Assembly: GCF_902833645.1 (NCBI RefSeq)
Contig: NZ_CADFGE010000001.1
Location: forward strand, 930,001-994,000
Source of the DNA: Paraburkholderia fungorum
GTDB taxonomy: Bacteria; Pseudomonadota; Gammaproteobacteria; Burkholderiales; Burkholderiaceae
Direction: 5' to 3'
Length of the DNA: 64,000 nt
Part shown: positions 16,527-27,930 of the stretch, in pieces
Numbering within the stretch: the first letter of the stretch is position 1
How the letters are laid out: every line of letters starts with the position of its first letter
The notes under the pieces: model-generated
What the model was told of the DNA's origin: nothing
The model's input: only the letters and a program-made list of their open reading frames with translations
The model's database searches: none
Made by a program: the position numbers and the translations under genes

Positions 16527-17597
16527 ATGAACCAGCCTGCTCAAATCGCCAAGCCAGCCCGTGCCGACGCCGCCTACACGCGCGGCGCGGAACTGCCCGC
16601 GCTGCTCAAATCGCGCATCCTGATTCTGGACGGCGCCATGGGCACAATGATCCAGCGCTACAAGCTCGATGAAGCCCGTTATCGCGGCGAACGCTTCAAG
16701 GACTACGGGCGCGACATCAAGGGCAACAACGAGCTGCTGTCGATCACGCAACCGCAGGTCATCGGCGAAATTCACGAGCAGTATCTGGCCGCGGGCGCGG
16801 ACATCATCGAGACCAACACGTTCGGCGCCACCACGGTTGCGCAGGCCGACTACGGAATGGAAGACCTCGCCGTCGAGATGAATCTCGAATCGGCGAAGCT
16901 GGCGCGCGCCGCTTGCGACAAGTACTCGACGCCCGACAAGCCGCGCTTTGTCGCCGGGGCGATCGGACCGACGCCGAAGACCGCGAGCATTTCTCCTGAT
17001 GTGAACGATCCGGGCGCCCGCAACGTGACCTTCGACGAGTTGCGCACGGCATACTACGAGCAGGCGAAGGCCTTGCTGGACGGCGGCTGCGACCTGTTTC
17101 TCGTCGAAACGATCTTCGACACGCTCAATGCAAAGGCCGCGCTGTTCGCGCTGGACGAGCTGTTCGAAGACACCGGCGAGCGCCTGCCGATCATGATCTC
17201 GGGCACCGTCACCGACGCATCGGGCCGGATTCTGTCAGGACAAACCGTCGAGGCCTTCTGGAACTCGCTGCGCCACGCCAAACCGCTCACCTTCGGTTTG
17301 AACTGCGCGCTGGGCGCGGCGCTGATGCGCCCGTACATCGCCGAACTGGCGAAGCTGTGCGACACCTATGTGTCGTGCTATCCGAACGCCGGTTTGCCGA
17401 ATCCGATGAGCGATACCGGTTTTGACGAATTGCCGGCGGATACGTCGGGATTGCTGAAGGAGTTCGCGCAGGCAGGCCTCGTCAATATCGCCGGCGGGTG
17501 CTGCGGCACGACGCCTGAGCATATTGCGGCAATTGCCAAGGCGCTGGCAGAAGTGAAACCGCGCCAATGGCCGGGTCAATACCGCGACGCGGCATGA
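16527..17597 (+). CDS. metH: Methionine synthase, homocysteine-binding module (split MetH, part 1)
   Basis: A 356-residue protein equal to the first domain of cobalamin-dependent methionine synthase. It starts [14 protein letters not shown] and contains [34 protein letters not shown], and the zinc ligands for homocysteine: Cys 260 (GLNCALG) and Cys 325/326 ([10 protein letters not shown]). The zinc activates homocysteine for methyl transfer. The remaining MetH modules are encoded by the next gene, 113 bases downstream on the same strand. A split at this domain boundary is known in Burkholderia and relatives, so the two proteins probably form the working enzyme together. Confidence 0.93.
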   Translation: MNQPAQIAKPARADAAYTRGAELPALLKSRILILDGAMGTMIQRYKLDEARYRGERFKDYGRDIKGNNELLSITQPQVIGEIHEQYLAAGADIIETNTFGATTVAQADYGMEDLAVEMNLESAKLARAACDKYSTPDKPRFVAGAIGPTPKTASISPDVNDPGARNVTFDELRTAYYEQAKALLDGGCDLFLVETIFDTLNAKAALFALDELFEDTGERLPIMISGTVTDASGRILSGQTVEAFWNSLRHAKPLTFGLNCALGAALMRPYIAELAKLCDTYVSCYPNAGLPNPMSDTGFDELPADTSGLLKEFAQAGLVNIAGGCCGTTPEHIAAIAKALAEVKPRQWPGQYRDAA

Positions 17598-17646
17598 GCG
17601 GCGGCTCGCCGCTGAGCCGCCGCTGTTCCGCTATCGAACCCGACGC

Positions 17647-17706
17647 ACGTAATCGAACGTAATCGCACGCCACCGTACGTAACCGCACGCAACCGAACCG
17701 CACTCA
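17647..17706 (+). repeat. Degenerate 10-base tandem repeat between the metH halves
   Basis: Five consecutive decamers (17647-17696) follow the pattern ACGyaAyCGn: ACGTAATCGA, ACGTAATCGC, ACGCCACCGT, ACGTAACCGC, ACGCAACCGA, with a sixth decayed unit to 17706. The tract ends five bases before the second metH ATG, so it occupies the ribosome-binding region of that gene. Confidence 0.8.
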
Positions 17707-17710
17707 CGCC

Positions 17711-20428
<2,718 letters not shown>

Positions 20429-20586
20429 GCCTTGCGTGGCGGGAAACCCACTATATCGGGCACGCTAGGCTGAATATTTGCGGCAGTGCAAATTTCGGCT
20501 TTGTAGACTGAAATAGCTTCACCCCCGCCAGACGTGGCCAAAACGCGTCGGCTTATCAAATTGCAATCGTCAACGGAGAGAATCGT

Positions 20587-20781
20587 ATGAAGAAGCTGAC
20601 GCTGTTATTGACTGCTGTTTCACTCGCCGCAGGCGCCTCGGTGGCGCTGGCCCAGCCCGCCAGCTCGGTCAGTTCCTATTCGCCGCCTACACAAAAGCAC
20701 GTCAAGAAGCCCAAGAAGCAGAAAATGAAGAAGGGTGCGTCAGCACCGATGGCAGCGCCGGCAGACGGCGCCAGCCAGTAA
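20587..20781 (+). CDS. Small secreted lysine-rich protein
   Basis: A 64-residue protein starting MKKLTLLLTAVSLAAGASVALAQ, a clear Sec signal peptide cleaved near residue 22. The mature part of about 42 residues is strongly basic in the middle (KHVKKPKKQKMKKG) and Ala/Pro-rich at the end. A good GGAGAG ribosome site precedes the ATG, and a perfect terminator follows, so it is a monocistronic unit. No family is recognised. A basic tail like this could bind LPS, peptidoglycan or nucleic acid, but that is guesswork. Confidence 0.75.
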   Translation: MKKLTLLLTAVSLAAGASVALAQPASSVSSYSPPTQKHVKKPKKQKMKKGASAPMAAPADGASQ

Positions 20782-20826
20782 GCAGGCAGGCCCGGCAGAC
20801 GGGCTGTCAAGCCCCGTGAAAGACAA

Positions 20827-20852
20827 GAGCCCGCAGATGCGGGCTCTTTTTC
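20827..20852 (+). terminator. Intrinsic terminator of the small secreted protein gene
   Basis: GAGCCCGCA (20827-20835) pairs perfectly with TGCGGGCTC (20838-20846) and is followed by a run of T. Confidence 0.9.
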
Positions 20853-20936
20853 ATTGATGCGTCATATTGCGCGCGGCGCAACCCGGTCCGCGCCGCCTGG
20901 CGCTGCAAGCGCCACCGCCGGCGGACGAAGCCAGGC

Positions 20937-21263
20937 TCAGATACCCCAGACGATATCCGCGTTTTCCTTCTTCGCGGCACGCAGCATGTCGAGGAACGGA
21001 TACGCACGCTGGGCGAGCCCCGGCGGAATTTCGTGATGCTCGTGGCCCTCTTCACCTTCGTGGAAATGGCCATCGTGCTCGGCACGTTCCTGTTTGTCGA
21101 AGGTAATCGCCGCTTCGAGTTTGCTGATCGCAACGTCAAGTTCGTCGTGGATGATGACGCCACGCTCGCCGAGGCGCTTGCCGACAATGCCGACGAGGTA
21201 CTGTGCAAGATTCTCCAGCATCATCACATCCGGGCAGGCCCGGCATTTAAAAGTAATCAGCAT
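20937..21263 (-). CDS. DUF1840 family protein
   Basis: A 108-residue protein starting MLITFKCRACPDVMML, the conserved N-terminus of DUF1840, with the family's C-terminal PFLDMLRAAKKENADIVWG. The N-terminal C-x-x-C pair (Cys 7 and Cys 10) resembles a metal or redox site. Between the halves there is a His/Glu-rich loop (HDGHFHEGEEGHEHHE) that could also bind metal. Function is unknown for the family. It faces the small secreted gene across a terminator and is divergent from argS. Confidence 0.83.
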   Translation of the reverse strand: MLITFKCRACPDVMMLENLAQYLVGIVGKRLGERGVIIHDELDVAISKLEAAITFDKQERAEHDGHFHEGEEGHEHHEIPPGLAQRAYPFLDMLRAAKKENADIVWGI

Positions 21264-21680
21264 GACTGTTCCCTTTTTCGTTATGTTGGATCGACGCGCG
21301 TGCCGCTCAAAACTCGCCGCCCGCGCGCTTTGCGTTGGCACGCCGATCAGGCACGGCGGCCACGGCCCTTGGTGGGCATCTCATTGAACATATTAGCACC
21401 TGCTAAAATCCGTCTGAACGGAAAAGCGCGCCGCAATGCGCTGTGTACGGCGTTGCGCGGGTGGCCGGCCGGAGCGGTTGGCCAAAATCGCGCGAAACCG
21501 CGCACAAGCGCGCCAAGCCTCGCGGCAAGCACGCCGCGCGCCTGACGGCGCTCCGACGTGCCGGCTGCCTACCGGCCGGGGCTTCGCCGCTTTCCACGCT
21601 TCTGACGAATCGGCTGCGCGTCGCGCGCGGCCGCCGCTTCTTCCGCATTACCGGATTGCCTCACTGGACTCGCAACAAGC
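21264..21680. other. Divergent intergenic region upstream of argS and the DUF1840 gene
   Basis: About 417 bases. An AT-richer patch (ACATATTAGCACCTGC near 21390) may hold a promoter. The argS-proximal 250 bases are GC-rich and open in several frames, but none has a ribosome site or family similarity. No tRNA or riboswitch was recognised, although an argS leader of this length is noticeable. Confidence 0.4.
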
Positions 21681-23471
21681 ATGCTGCCCGCACATAAACG
21701 AACCCTCGAAACACTGCTCGCCGACACGGTGAAGCAGGTCGCTGAAGCAACCCAAGGCGCGACCGAAGCCGCCTTCGTCTCGCCCACGATCACGCTGGAG
21801 CGTCCCAAGGTGGCCGCGCACGGCGACGTCGCGTGCAATGTGGCGATGCAACTCGCCAAGCCGTTGCGCGCCAACCCGCGCCAACTGGCCCAGCAGATCG
21901 TCGACGCGCTGCTCGCGCAGCCGCAGGCAAAAGGCCTCGTGGACGCCGCCGAAGTGGCCGGCCCCGGCTTCATCAACCTGCGCCTCGCGGCGGCCGCCAA
22001 GCAGGCCGTGATCGCTGCCGTATTCGCTGAAAAGGAAGCCTTCGGCCGCTCGCAGCGCGACGCTGGCAAGCACGTGCTGATCGAATTCGTCTCGGCCAAC
22101 CCGACCGGCCCGCTGCACGTCGGCCACGGCCGCCAGGCCGCGCTCGGCGACGCGCTGTCGAACGTGCTGGCTAGCCAGGGCTATGACGTGCACCGCGAGT
22201 TCTACTACAACGACGCCGGCGTGCAGATCCACACGCTCGCCGTGTCGACCCAGGCGCGCGCCCGCGGCCTCGCTCCGGGCGACGAAGGCTGGCCCGCTTC
22301 GGCATACAACGGCGAGTACATCGCCGAGATCGCGAAAGATTATCTGAACGGCGTCACCGTAGCCGCGAGCGACGGCGAGCCCGTGACGGGCGCGGGCGAC
22401 ATCGAAAACCTCGACGCGATCCGCCGCTTTGCGGTGGCCTACCTGCGCCGCGAGCAGGATATGGACCTGCAGGCGTTCGGCGTGAAGTTCGACCAGTACT
22501 ACCTGGAGTCGTCGCTGTACAAGGAAGGCCGGGTCGAGAAAACCGTCGATGCGCTGATCGCCGCCGGCAAGACCTACGAACAGGAAGGCGCGCTGTGGCT
22601 GCGCACCACCGACGACGGCGACGACAAAGACCGCGTGATGCGCAAGACCGACGGCACCTACACGTACTTCGTGCCGGACGTCGCGTATCACGTCGCCAAG
22701 TGGGAACGCGGCTTCACCAAGGTCATCAACATTCAGGGCTCGGACCACCACGGCACGATCGCGCGGGTGCGCGCCGGCCTGCAAGGCCTCGGCATAGGCA
22801 TTCCAAAGGGCTATCCCGACTACATCCTGCACAAGATGGTCACGGTCATGCGCAACGGCGAAGAGGTGAAGATCTCCAAGCGCGCCGGCAGCTACGTGAC
22901 GGTACGCGACCTGATCGAATGGTCGGGCGGCGCCACGCCGGGCTCGGAAGCAGCGATCGATCTGATTGACGAAGAGACGATTCGCCGCGGCCGCGACGCC
23001 GTGCGCTTCTTCCTGATTTCGCGCAAAGCGGACACGGAATTCGTGTTCGACATCGACCTCGCGTTGAAACAGAACGACGAGAATCCGGTGCACTATGTGC
23101 AGTACGCGCATGCGCGGATCTGCTCGGTCATCGCCGAATGCAAGGCGCGCTATAACACGGACGAAAGCACGCTGGCCCAGCTCGACGTGTCGCCGCTCAC
23201 CAGCGAACGCGCCATGGCCTTGCTGAACAAGCTCGCCGAGTTCCCGGACATGCTCGAGCACGCCGCCGACGAACTCGCGCCGCACGCGGTCGCGTTCTAT
23301 CTGCGCGACCTCGCCGGGGAATTCCACTCGTTCTACAATGACAAAGCCGAACGCGTGCTGGTCGACGACGCCGCCGAGCGCAATGCGCGCGTCGCGCTGC
23401 TTGCGGCCACGCGTCAGGTGTTGGCCAACGGTCTCGCGACGATCGGCGTCTCCGCTCCCGTCAAGATGTAA
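21681..23471 (+). CDS. argS: Arginine--tRNA ligase
   Basis: A 596-residue class I aminoacyl-tRNA synthetase. It has the N-terminal Add-1 domain ([30 protein letters not shown]), the HIGH-like motif in [20 protein letters not shown], the [10 protein letters not shown] segment of the catalytic core, the KMSKR-equivalent region ([10 protein letters not shown]) and the C-terminal DALR anticodon-binding domain (about 475-596, [13 protein letters not shown] onward). Arginyl-tRNA synthetases often have a changed KMSKS loop, as here. Full length, no oddity. The SPOR protein and dsbA follow on the same strand. Confidence 0.96.
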   Translation: MLPAHKRTLETLLADTVKQVAEATQGATEAAFVSPTITLERPKVAAHGDVACNVAMQLAKPLRANPRQLAQQIVDALLAQPQAKGLVDAAEVAGPGFINLRLAAAAKQAVIAAVFAEKEAFGRSQRDAGKHVLIEFVSANPTGPLHVGHGRQAALGDALSNVLASQGYDVHREFYYNDAGVQIHTLAVSTQARARGLAPGDEGWPASAYNGEYIAEIAKDYLNGVTVAASDGEPVTGAGDIENLDAIRRFAVAYLRREQDMDLQAFGVKFDQYYLESSLYKEGRVEKTVDALIAAGKTYEQEGALWLRTTDDGDDKDRVMRKTDGTYTYFVPDVAYHVAKWERGFTKVINIQGSDHHGTIARVRAGLQGLGIGIPKGYPDYILHKMVTVMRNGEEVKISKRAGSYVTVRDLIEWSGGATPGSEAAIDLIDEETIRRGRDAVRFFLISRKADTEFVFDIDLALKQNDENPVHYVQYAHARICSVIAECKARYNTDESTLAQLDVSPLTSERAMALLNKLAEFPDMLEHAADELAPHAVAFYLRDLAGEFHSFYNDKAERVLVDDAAERNARVALLAATRQVLANGLATIGVSAPVKM

Positions 23472-23493
23472 GTCCTCCGGCGCAACATGCACG

Positions 23494-23518
23494 CGGCCGT
23501 CGTTATAATCGACGGCCG
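23494..23518 (+). promoter_or_regulatory. -10 box enclosed in an inverted repeat, upstream of the SPOR gene
   Basis: TATAAT (23504-23509) lies in the seven-base centre of a perfect nine-base inverted repeat: CGGCCGTCG at 23494-23502 and CGACGGCCG at 23510-23518. The SPOR-gene ATG is 42 bases downstream of the -10. The palindrome could be a repressor operator overlapping the promoter, or simply a hairpin at the end of argS. Confidence 0.5.
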
Positions 23519-23550
23519 TTCCAGGATTCTTTTTGCAGGTGATTCATACG

Positions 23551-24339
23551 ATGGCAAAACCACGCCGCACAACAAAGCAATCGCAATCGAAACAAACCGG
23601 GGGGACCTTTCTCGGTATCGTGCTGGGCCTGATCGTCGGTCTCGCGATCGCGGTGGTGGTGGCGCTGTATATCACCCGCGCACCTACGCCGTTTGTCTCG
23701 AAGGTCGCGCCGCCCGCGGCGCCCGACACCGGTGCAAGCCAGGCACAGCAATACGACCCGAACCGTCCGCTGCAAGGCAAGACGCCGGGCCAGCCGGTGC
23801 CGCAAGCCGCGCAGCCGGCACCGCCGAACACCGCCCCGGGCCAGACCAATTCGCAAACGCAGTCCGGCATGCTGGAAGAACCGCAGATCGTCGAAGTGCC
23901 GCCGTCGGCTGACAACGCGAATGGCACGGCAGTCGCGCCGAAACCCGCGCAGGACAACGGCACGGCCACTACAACGGCGAAGAAACCGCAAGGCTCCAGC
24001 GCACCGGCCGCCACCGCGGCAGGCTCGGCGCCGAAGAGCACGGTTGCCAACGCCAAGCCCGGTTCAGGCGCGGCGCCGGCACCGGCGCCGGGCGATGCGA
24101 ATACGGGCTACTTCCTGCAAGTGGGCGCCTACAAGACCTCGGCCGACGCCGAGCAGCAACGTGCGCGTCTCGCCTTCCAGGGCTTCGAGTCAAAGGTCAC
24201 GCAGCGCGATGCCGGCGGCGTCACTTACTACCGTGTGCGGATCGGCCCGTTCTCGAAGTTTGAAGACATGAATTCGAGCCGTCAGCGTCTGTCCGACGCG
24301 GGCGTGGATACCGCCGTCATCCGCTTTACGAAACAATAA
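23551..24339 (+). CDS. SPOR domain protein (FtsN-like)
   Basis: A 262-residue bitopic membrane protein: short basic cytoplasmic start MAKPRRTTKQSQSK, one membrane helix (about residues 19-42, FLGIVLGLIVGLAIAVVVALYI), a Pro/Ala/Gln-rich periplasmic linker of about 140 residues, and a C-terminal SPOR domain (about 189-262) with GYFLQVGAYKTSADAEQQRARL and YRVRIGPFSKFEDM. SPOR domains bind glycan strands lacking stem peptides at the division septum, so this is a division or septal-wall protein comparable to FtsN. The ATG at 23551 was chosen because it starts the basic anchor. Confidence 0.88.
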   Translation: MAKPRRTTKQSQSKQTGGTFLGIVLGLIVGLAIAVVVALYITRAPTPFVSKVAPPAAPDTGASQAQQYDPNRPLQGKTPGQPVPQAAQPAPPNTAPGQTNSQTQSGMLEEPQIVEVPPSADNANGTAVAPKPAQDNGTATTTAKKPQGSSAPAATAAGSAPKSTVANAKPGSGAAPAPAPGDANTGYFLQVGAYKTSADAEQQRARLAFQGFESKVTQRDAGGVTYYRVRIGPFSKFEDMNSSRQRLSDAGVDTAVIRFTKQ

Positions 24340-24373
24340 GCAGGCAATCAATAAACGGCGATTTTTGCCGGAA

Positions 24374-24407
24374 CGCGCCGCACGCCGAACTCCCGGCGTG
24401 CGGCGCG
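24374..24407 (+). other. Strong GC hairpin between the SPOR gene and dsbA
   Basis: CGCGCCGCACGCCG (24374-24387) is perfectly complementary to CGGCGTGCGGCGCG (24394-24407), a 14-pair stem with a six-base loop. No T-run follows. It may be a factor-assisted terminator or an mRNA-stabilising structure. Confidence 0.7.
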
Positions 24408-24522
24408 TGTCACAAGCACAATCGACAAACACAACGGACTAGAACGTCTGAGCCGACAATGAAAACGGTGACGGGCATTTGCGTGGCGCCACCGCTTTAT
24501 CGCCTACTTGGGTCAACACAAC

Positions 24523-25161
24523 ATGAAAAAACTGCTGAGCATTCTGTTCCTCTCGCTGGGCCTGGTTGCCGCCACGGCGCATGCATCGCCGGCCGCGCCG
24601 GTGTCCGGCAAGGACTACACCGTGCTGGCCACGCCGCAGCCTACGGACGTGCCGGCCGGCAAGATCGAAGTCACCGAATTCTTCTGGTACGGCTGCCCGC
24701 ACTGCAATGAATTCGACCCCTACCTCGAGGCCTGGATCAAGAAGCAAGGTCCGGACGTCGTGTTCAAGCGCGTGCCGGTCGCCTTCCGCGACGACTTCAT
24801 TCCGCACTCGAAAATGTTCCACGCGCTGGACGCGCTCGGCCTCGCGCAGCAGCTCACGCCGAAAGTCTTCAATGAAATTCACGTCAACAAGGACTACCTG
24901 CTGACGCCGGAAGACCAGGCCAAGTTCCTCGCCAAGAACGGCGTCGATCCGAAGAAGTACATGGACGCGTACAACTCGTTCTCGACGCAAAGCGCTTTGC
25001 AGAAGGACAAGAAGCTGATGGACGACTACAAGATCGACGGCGTGCCGACGCTGGCCGTGCAGGGCAAGTATGAAACCGGTCCGGCGGCGACCAACAGCCT
25101 GCCGGGCACGATTCAGGTGCTCGACTACCTGGTGCAGCAGATTCGCGCCAAGAAGATGTAA
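24523..25161 (+). CDS. dsbA: Thiol:disulfide interchange protein DsbA
   Basis: A 212-residue periplasmic oxidase that puts disulfide bonds into secreted proteins. It has a signal peptide MKKLLSILFLSLGLVAATAHA, the active site Cys58-Pro-His-Cys61 in FFWYGCPHCNEF, the inserted helical domain, and the cis-proline loop DGVPTLAVQGKY. The CPHC dipeptide is the classic strongly oxidising one. I chose the second ATG (24523) because the signal peptide starts there. It is 16 bases upstream of an SDR gene on the same strand, probably co-transcribed. Confidence 0.94.
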   Translation: MKKLLSILFLSLGLVAATAHASPAAPVSGKDYTVLATPQPTDVPAGKIEVTEFFWYGCPHCNEFDPYLEAWIKKQGPDVVFKRVPVAFRDDFIPHSKMFHALDALGLAQQLTPKVFNEIHVNKDYLLTPEDQAKFLAKNGVDPKKYMDAYNSFSTQSALQKDKKLMDDYKIDGVPTLAVQGKYETGPAATNSLPGTIQVLDYLVQQIRAKKM

Positions 25162-25176
25162 AGCCGAGGCGCCGGA

Positions 25177-25950
25177 ATGAGCTCACCCCTGAAGGTTTTC
25201 ATTACCGGCGCCTCGAGTGGCATCGGCCTCGCGCTCGCCGCCGAATATGCGCGGCGCGGCGCGATTCTCGGCCTGGTTGCCCGCCGCGGCGACGCGCTCG
25301 CCGCTTTCCAGCAGTCTCATCCGCAGAATTCCATCTCCACTTATTCCGTCGACGTGCGCGACGCCGAGGCGCTCGCTGAAGCGGCCGCACAGTTCATCGC
25401 GCAGCATGGTTTGCCGGACATCGTGATCGCCAATGCCGGCATCAGCCGCGGCGCGGTCACCGGGCACGGCGACCTGCGCACCTTCCGCGAAGTGATGGAT
25501 ATCAACTACTTCGGCATGGTCGCCACCTTCGAGCCGTTCGCCGCCGCCATGGTGGCCGCGAAGAAAGGTACGCTGGTCGGCATTGCCAGCGTGGCCGGAG
25601 TGCGGGGCTTGCCGGGCTCGGGTGCGTACAGCGCGTCGAAATCGGCGGCGCTCAAGTATCTGGAAGCGCTGCGCGTCGAGATGCGCCCTCTGGGCGTCGG
25701 CGTGGTCACCATCGCGCCCGGCTATATCCGCACGCCGATGACCGAGCACAACCCGTACGCCATGCCGTTCCTGATGGACGCCGAGCGCTTCGCCATGAAG
25801 GCCGCGGGTGCAATCGAGCGGCAAACGTCCTTCGCGGTGTTCCCGTGGCAGATGCGCATTGCGGCCATGCTGTTGCATGTGCTGCCGCGCTGGCTCTACG
25901 ATCGCGCGTTCGAACGTGCGCCACGCAAGCCCCGCGCCGTCACCGAATAA
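25177..25950 (+). CDS. Short-chain dehydrogenase/reductase
   Basis: A 257-residue SDR. The cofactor motif is TGASSGIGLALA, followed by VDVRD, IANAGIS (NAG) and the catalytic S-x-Y-x-x-x-K set in GIASVAG ... YSASKSAALKYLEAL. The PGYIRTPMTEHNP segment and a hydrophobic basic C-terminus (MLLHVLPRWLYDRAFERAP) suggest membrane association. Substrate cannot be told. The short spacing to dsbA is a conserved gene order in this bacterial group. Confidence 0.88.
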   Translation: MSSPLKVFITGASSGIGLALAAEYARRGAILGLVARRGDALAAFQQSHPQNSISTYSVDVRDAEALAEAAAQFIAQHGLPDIVIANAGISRGAVTGHGDLRTFREVMDINYFGMVATFEPFAAAMVAAKKGTLVGIASVAGVRGLPGSGAYSASKSAALKYLEALRVEMRPLGVGVVTIAPGYIRTPMTEHNPYAMPFLMDAERFAMKAAGAIERQTSFAVFPWQMRIAAMLLHVLPRWLYDRAFERAPRKPRAVTE

Positions 25951-26240
25951 ATCGAGCACATTGCGTCGATATCGACGAAAACGCGCGCGGCGCTTCCTGT
26001 GCGCTGACGCCGGCATCCGCTATCCATATGGATATGCGGATTAAATTGTTGTCGTCACAACCACCCTTCGATAAGCTTTCGCGAAGGCCAAAGCGCGCGT
26101 GGATGGCACCCGTCAAACCATGCGCAGGCGCCGGAAACGTATCACAATAAAGACGACGGCCAGACCGGTCGCCGCCCGTCAACGGAATACAACCACACAA
26201 CCAGACGCACTGCCTGACTGCGCTTGTTATGGGAGATCCT

Positions 26241-27827
26241 ATGCGCTTCAAACTGCTCGCAGCCGCCGTACTGTTCACGGCGCCCGCGCTCGTGCTCGCC
26301 AAACCGCTGACCGTCTGTACCGAATCGAGCCCTGACGGTTTCGATGTCGTGCAATTCAATTCGCTCGTCACGACCAATGCGTCGGCCGACGTGATCTTCA
26401 ATTCGCTGGTCTCATACGACGAGGCCGCGAAGAAAGTTGTGCCTTCGCTGGCCGACAAGTGGGACGTGAGCGCCGATGGCCTCACCTACACGTTCCACCT
26501 GCGCCCGAACGTGCAGTTCCAGAGCACCGATTACTTCAAGCCCACCCGGCCGCTGAACGCCGACGACGTCGTCTTCACGTTCGACCGCATGCTCAACGAC
26601 AGCAATCCGTGGCACAAGGTGGCGGGCGCGAGTGGCTTCCCGCACGCCCAATCAATGGGTTTGCCGAAGCTCATCAAGTCGATCAGCAAGGTTGACGACA
26701 ACACGGTCAAGTTCGAGCTGAACGCCCCGGACGCGACCTTCGTGTCGATTCTGACGATGGGTTTCGCCTCGATCTATTCGGCCGAATACGCCGACCAGTT
26801 GCTCAAGGCCGGCAAACAGGTCGACCTGAATGCGAAGCCGATCGGCACCGGCCCGTTCGAGTTGAAGAGCTACACCAAAGACGCGGTGATCCGGTACGAC
26901 GTGAACCCAACGTACTGGGGCCCGAAACCGAAGATCGATCGCCTGATCTACGCGATCACGCCGGACGCCACGGTGCGCGCGCAAAAGGTGAAAGCCGGCG
27001 AATGCCAGATCGCGCTGTCGCCGAAGCCGCAGGATCTCGCCGAAGCAAAGGGCGACAAGTCGCTCGCCATCGTCCAGACACCGGCCTTCATGACCGCCTT
27101 CGTCGCGCTGAACACGCAGAAGAAGCCGCTCGACAACCAGAAGGTGCGCGCCGCGCTGAACATGGCGTTCGACCGCACCACCTATCTGAAGGCGATCTTC
27201 GACAACACCGCGACGCCGGCCGTCAATCCGTATCCGCCGAACACGTGGAGCTACGACAAGTCCGTGAAGCCGTGGCCGTACGATCCGGTGAAGGCCAAGA
27301 AACTGCTCGCGGACGCGGGTTATCCGAACGGCTTCGAAACGACGATCTGGGTACGGCCGAACGGCAGCGTCCTGAACCCGAATCCGAAGGCTGGCGCCGA
27401 ACTGTTGCAGGCCGACTTCGCGAAGATCGGCGTGAAGGCCGAGGTGAAGGTGATCGAATGGGGCGAATTGATCAAGCAGGCGAAGCAAGGTCAGCATGAC
27501 ACGCTGTTCATGGGCTGGGCCGGCGACAACGGCGATCCGGACAACTATCTGTCGCCGCTCTTCAGTTGCAACGCGGTTAAGTCGGGTATCAACTTTGCGC
27601 GCTTCTGCGATCAGGATCTGGACAAGCTGATCGCCGACGGCAAGGCAACGCCCGATCAGGCCAAACGCGCGAAGGCGTATGAACAGGCGCAACAGATCAT
27701 CCATGACCAGGCGCTGTGGATTCCGCTGGGTTACCCGACGGCAGCGGCCATCACGCGCACGAATGTGAGCGGCTATCACGTCAGTCCGTTCGGACGGCAG
27801 AACTTCGGCGCGGTGGCCGTGCAGTAA
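26241..27827 (+). CDS. Dipeptide/oligopeptide-type ABC transporter substrate-binding protein
   Basis: A 528-residue periplasmic solute-binding protein of family 5 (DppA/OppA-like). Signal peptide MRFKLLAAAVLFTAPALVLA; the mature protein starts KPLTVCTESSPDGFD. Family marks are ADKWDVSADGLTYTFHLR, DVVFTFDRMLND and the C-terminal MGWAGDNGDPDNYLSPLFSC. Such proteins deliver di- or oligopeptides, and in some cases haem or glutathione. The ATG at 26241 was selected because GGGAG sits just before it, which is missing for the ATG four codons upstream. A terminator follows, so no permease is co-transcribed: another solitary binding protein. Confidence 0.9.
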   Translation: MRFKLLAAAVLFTAPALVLAKPLTVCTESSPDGFDVVQFNSLVTTNASADVIFNSLVSYDEAAKKVVPSLADKWDVSADGLTYTFHLRPNVQFQSTDYFKPTRPLNADDVVFTFDRMLNDSNPWHKVAGASGFPHAQSMGLPKLIKSISKVDDNTVKFELNAPDATFVSILTMGFASIYSAEYADQLLKAGKQVDLNAKPIGTGPFELKSYTKDAVIRYDVNPTYWGPKPKIDRLIYAITPDATVRAQKVKAGECQIALSPKPQDLAEAKGDKSLAIVQTPAFMTAFVALNTQKKPLDNQKVRAALNMAFDRTTYLKAIFDNTATPAVNPYPPNTWSYDKSVKPWPYDPVKAKKLLADAGYPNGFETTIWVRPNGSVLNPNPKAGAELLQADFAKIGVKAEVKVIEWGELIKQAKQGQHDTLFMGWAGDNGDPDNYLSPLFSCNAVKSGINFARFCDQDLDKLIADGKATPDQAKRAKAYEQAQQIIHDQALWIPLGYPTAAAITRTNVSGYHVSPFGRQNFGAVAVQ

Positions 27828-27870
27828 GCTTGCGTCACGCCGCTGTAAAGAAAAGCCCCGCTTCAAAGAA

Positions 27871-27904
27871 AAGCCCGATTGTCATTCGCAATCGGGCTTT
27901 TTTT
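27871..27904 (+). terminator. Intrinsic terminator
   Basis: AAGCCCGATTG (27871-27881) pairs with CAATCGGGCTT (27889-27899) and a T-run follows. Its A-rich left side lets it also serve the convergent MBL gene. Confidence 0.92.
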
Positions 27905-27930
27905 ATCGACGTGTCAGTCTGCCGACGCGA

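Noticed and set aside
13891..17706. CRISPR-like interpretation of the three repeat tracts
   Set aside because: Units are 8, 12 and 10 bases, directly adjacent with no spacers, and there are no cas genes.
21648..23492. 614-codon open frame antisense to argS
   Set aside because: It mirrors argS codons on the opposite strand and has no recognisable domain.
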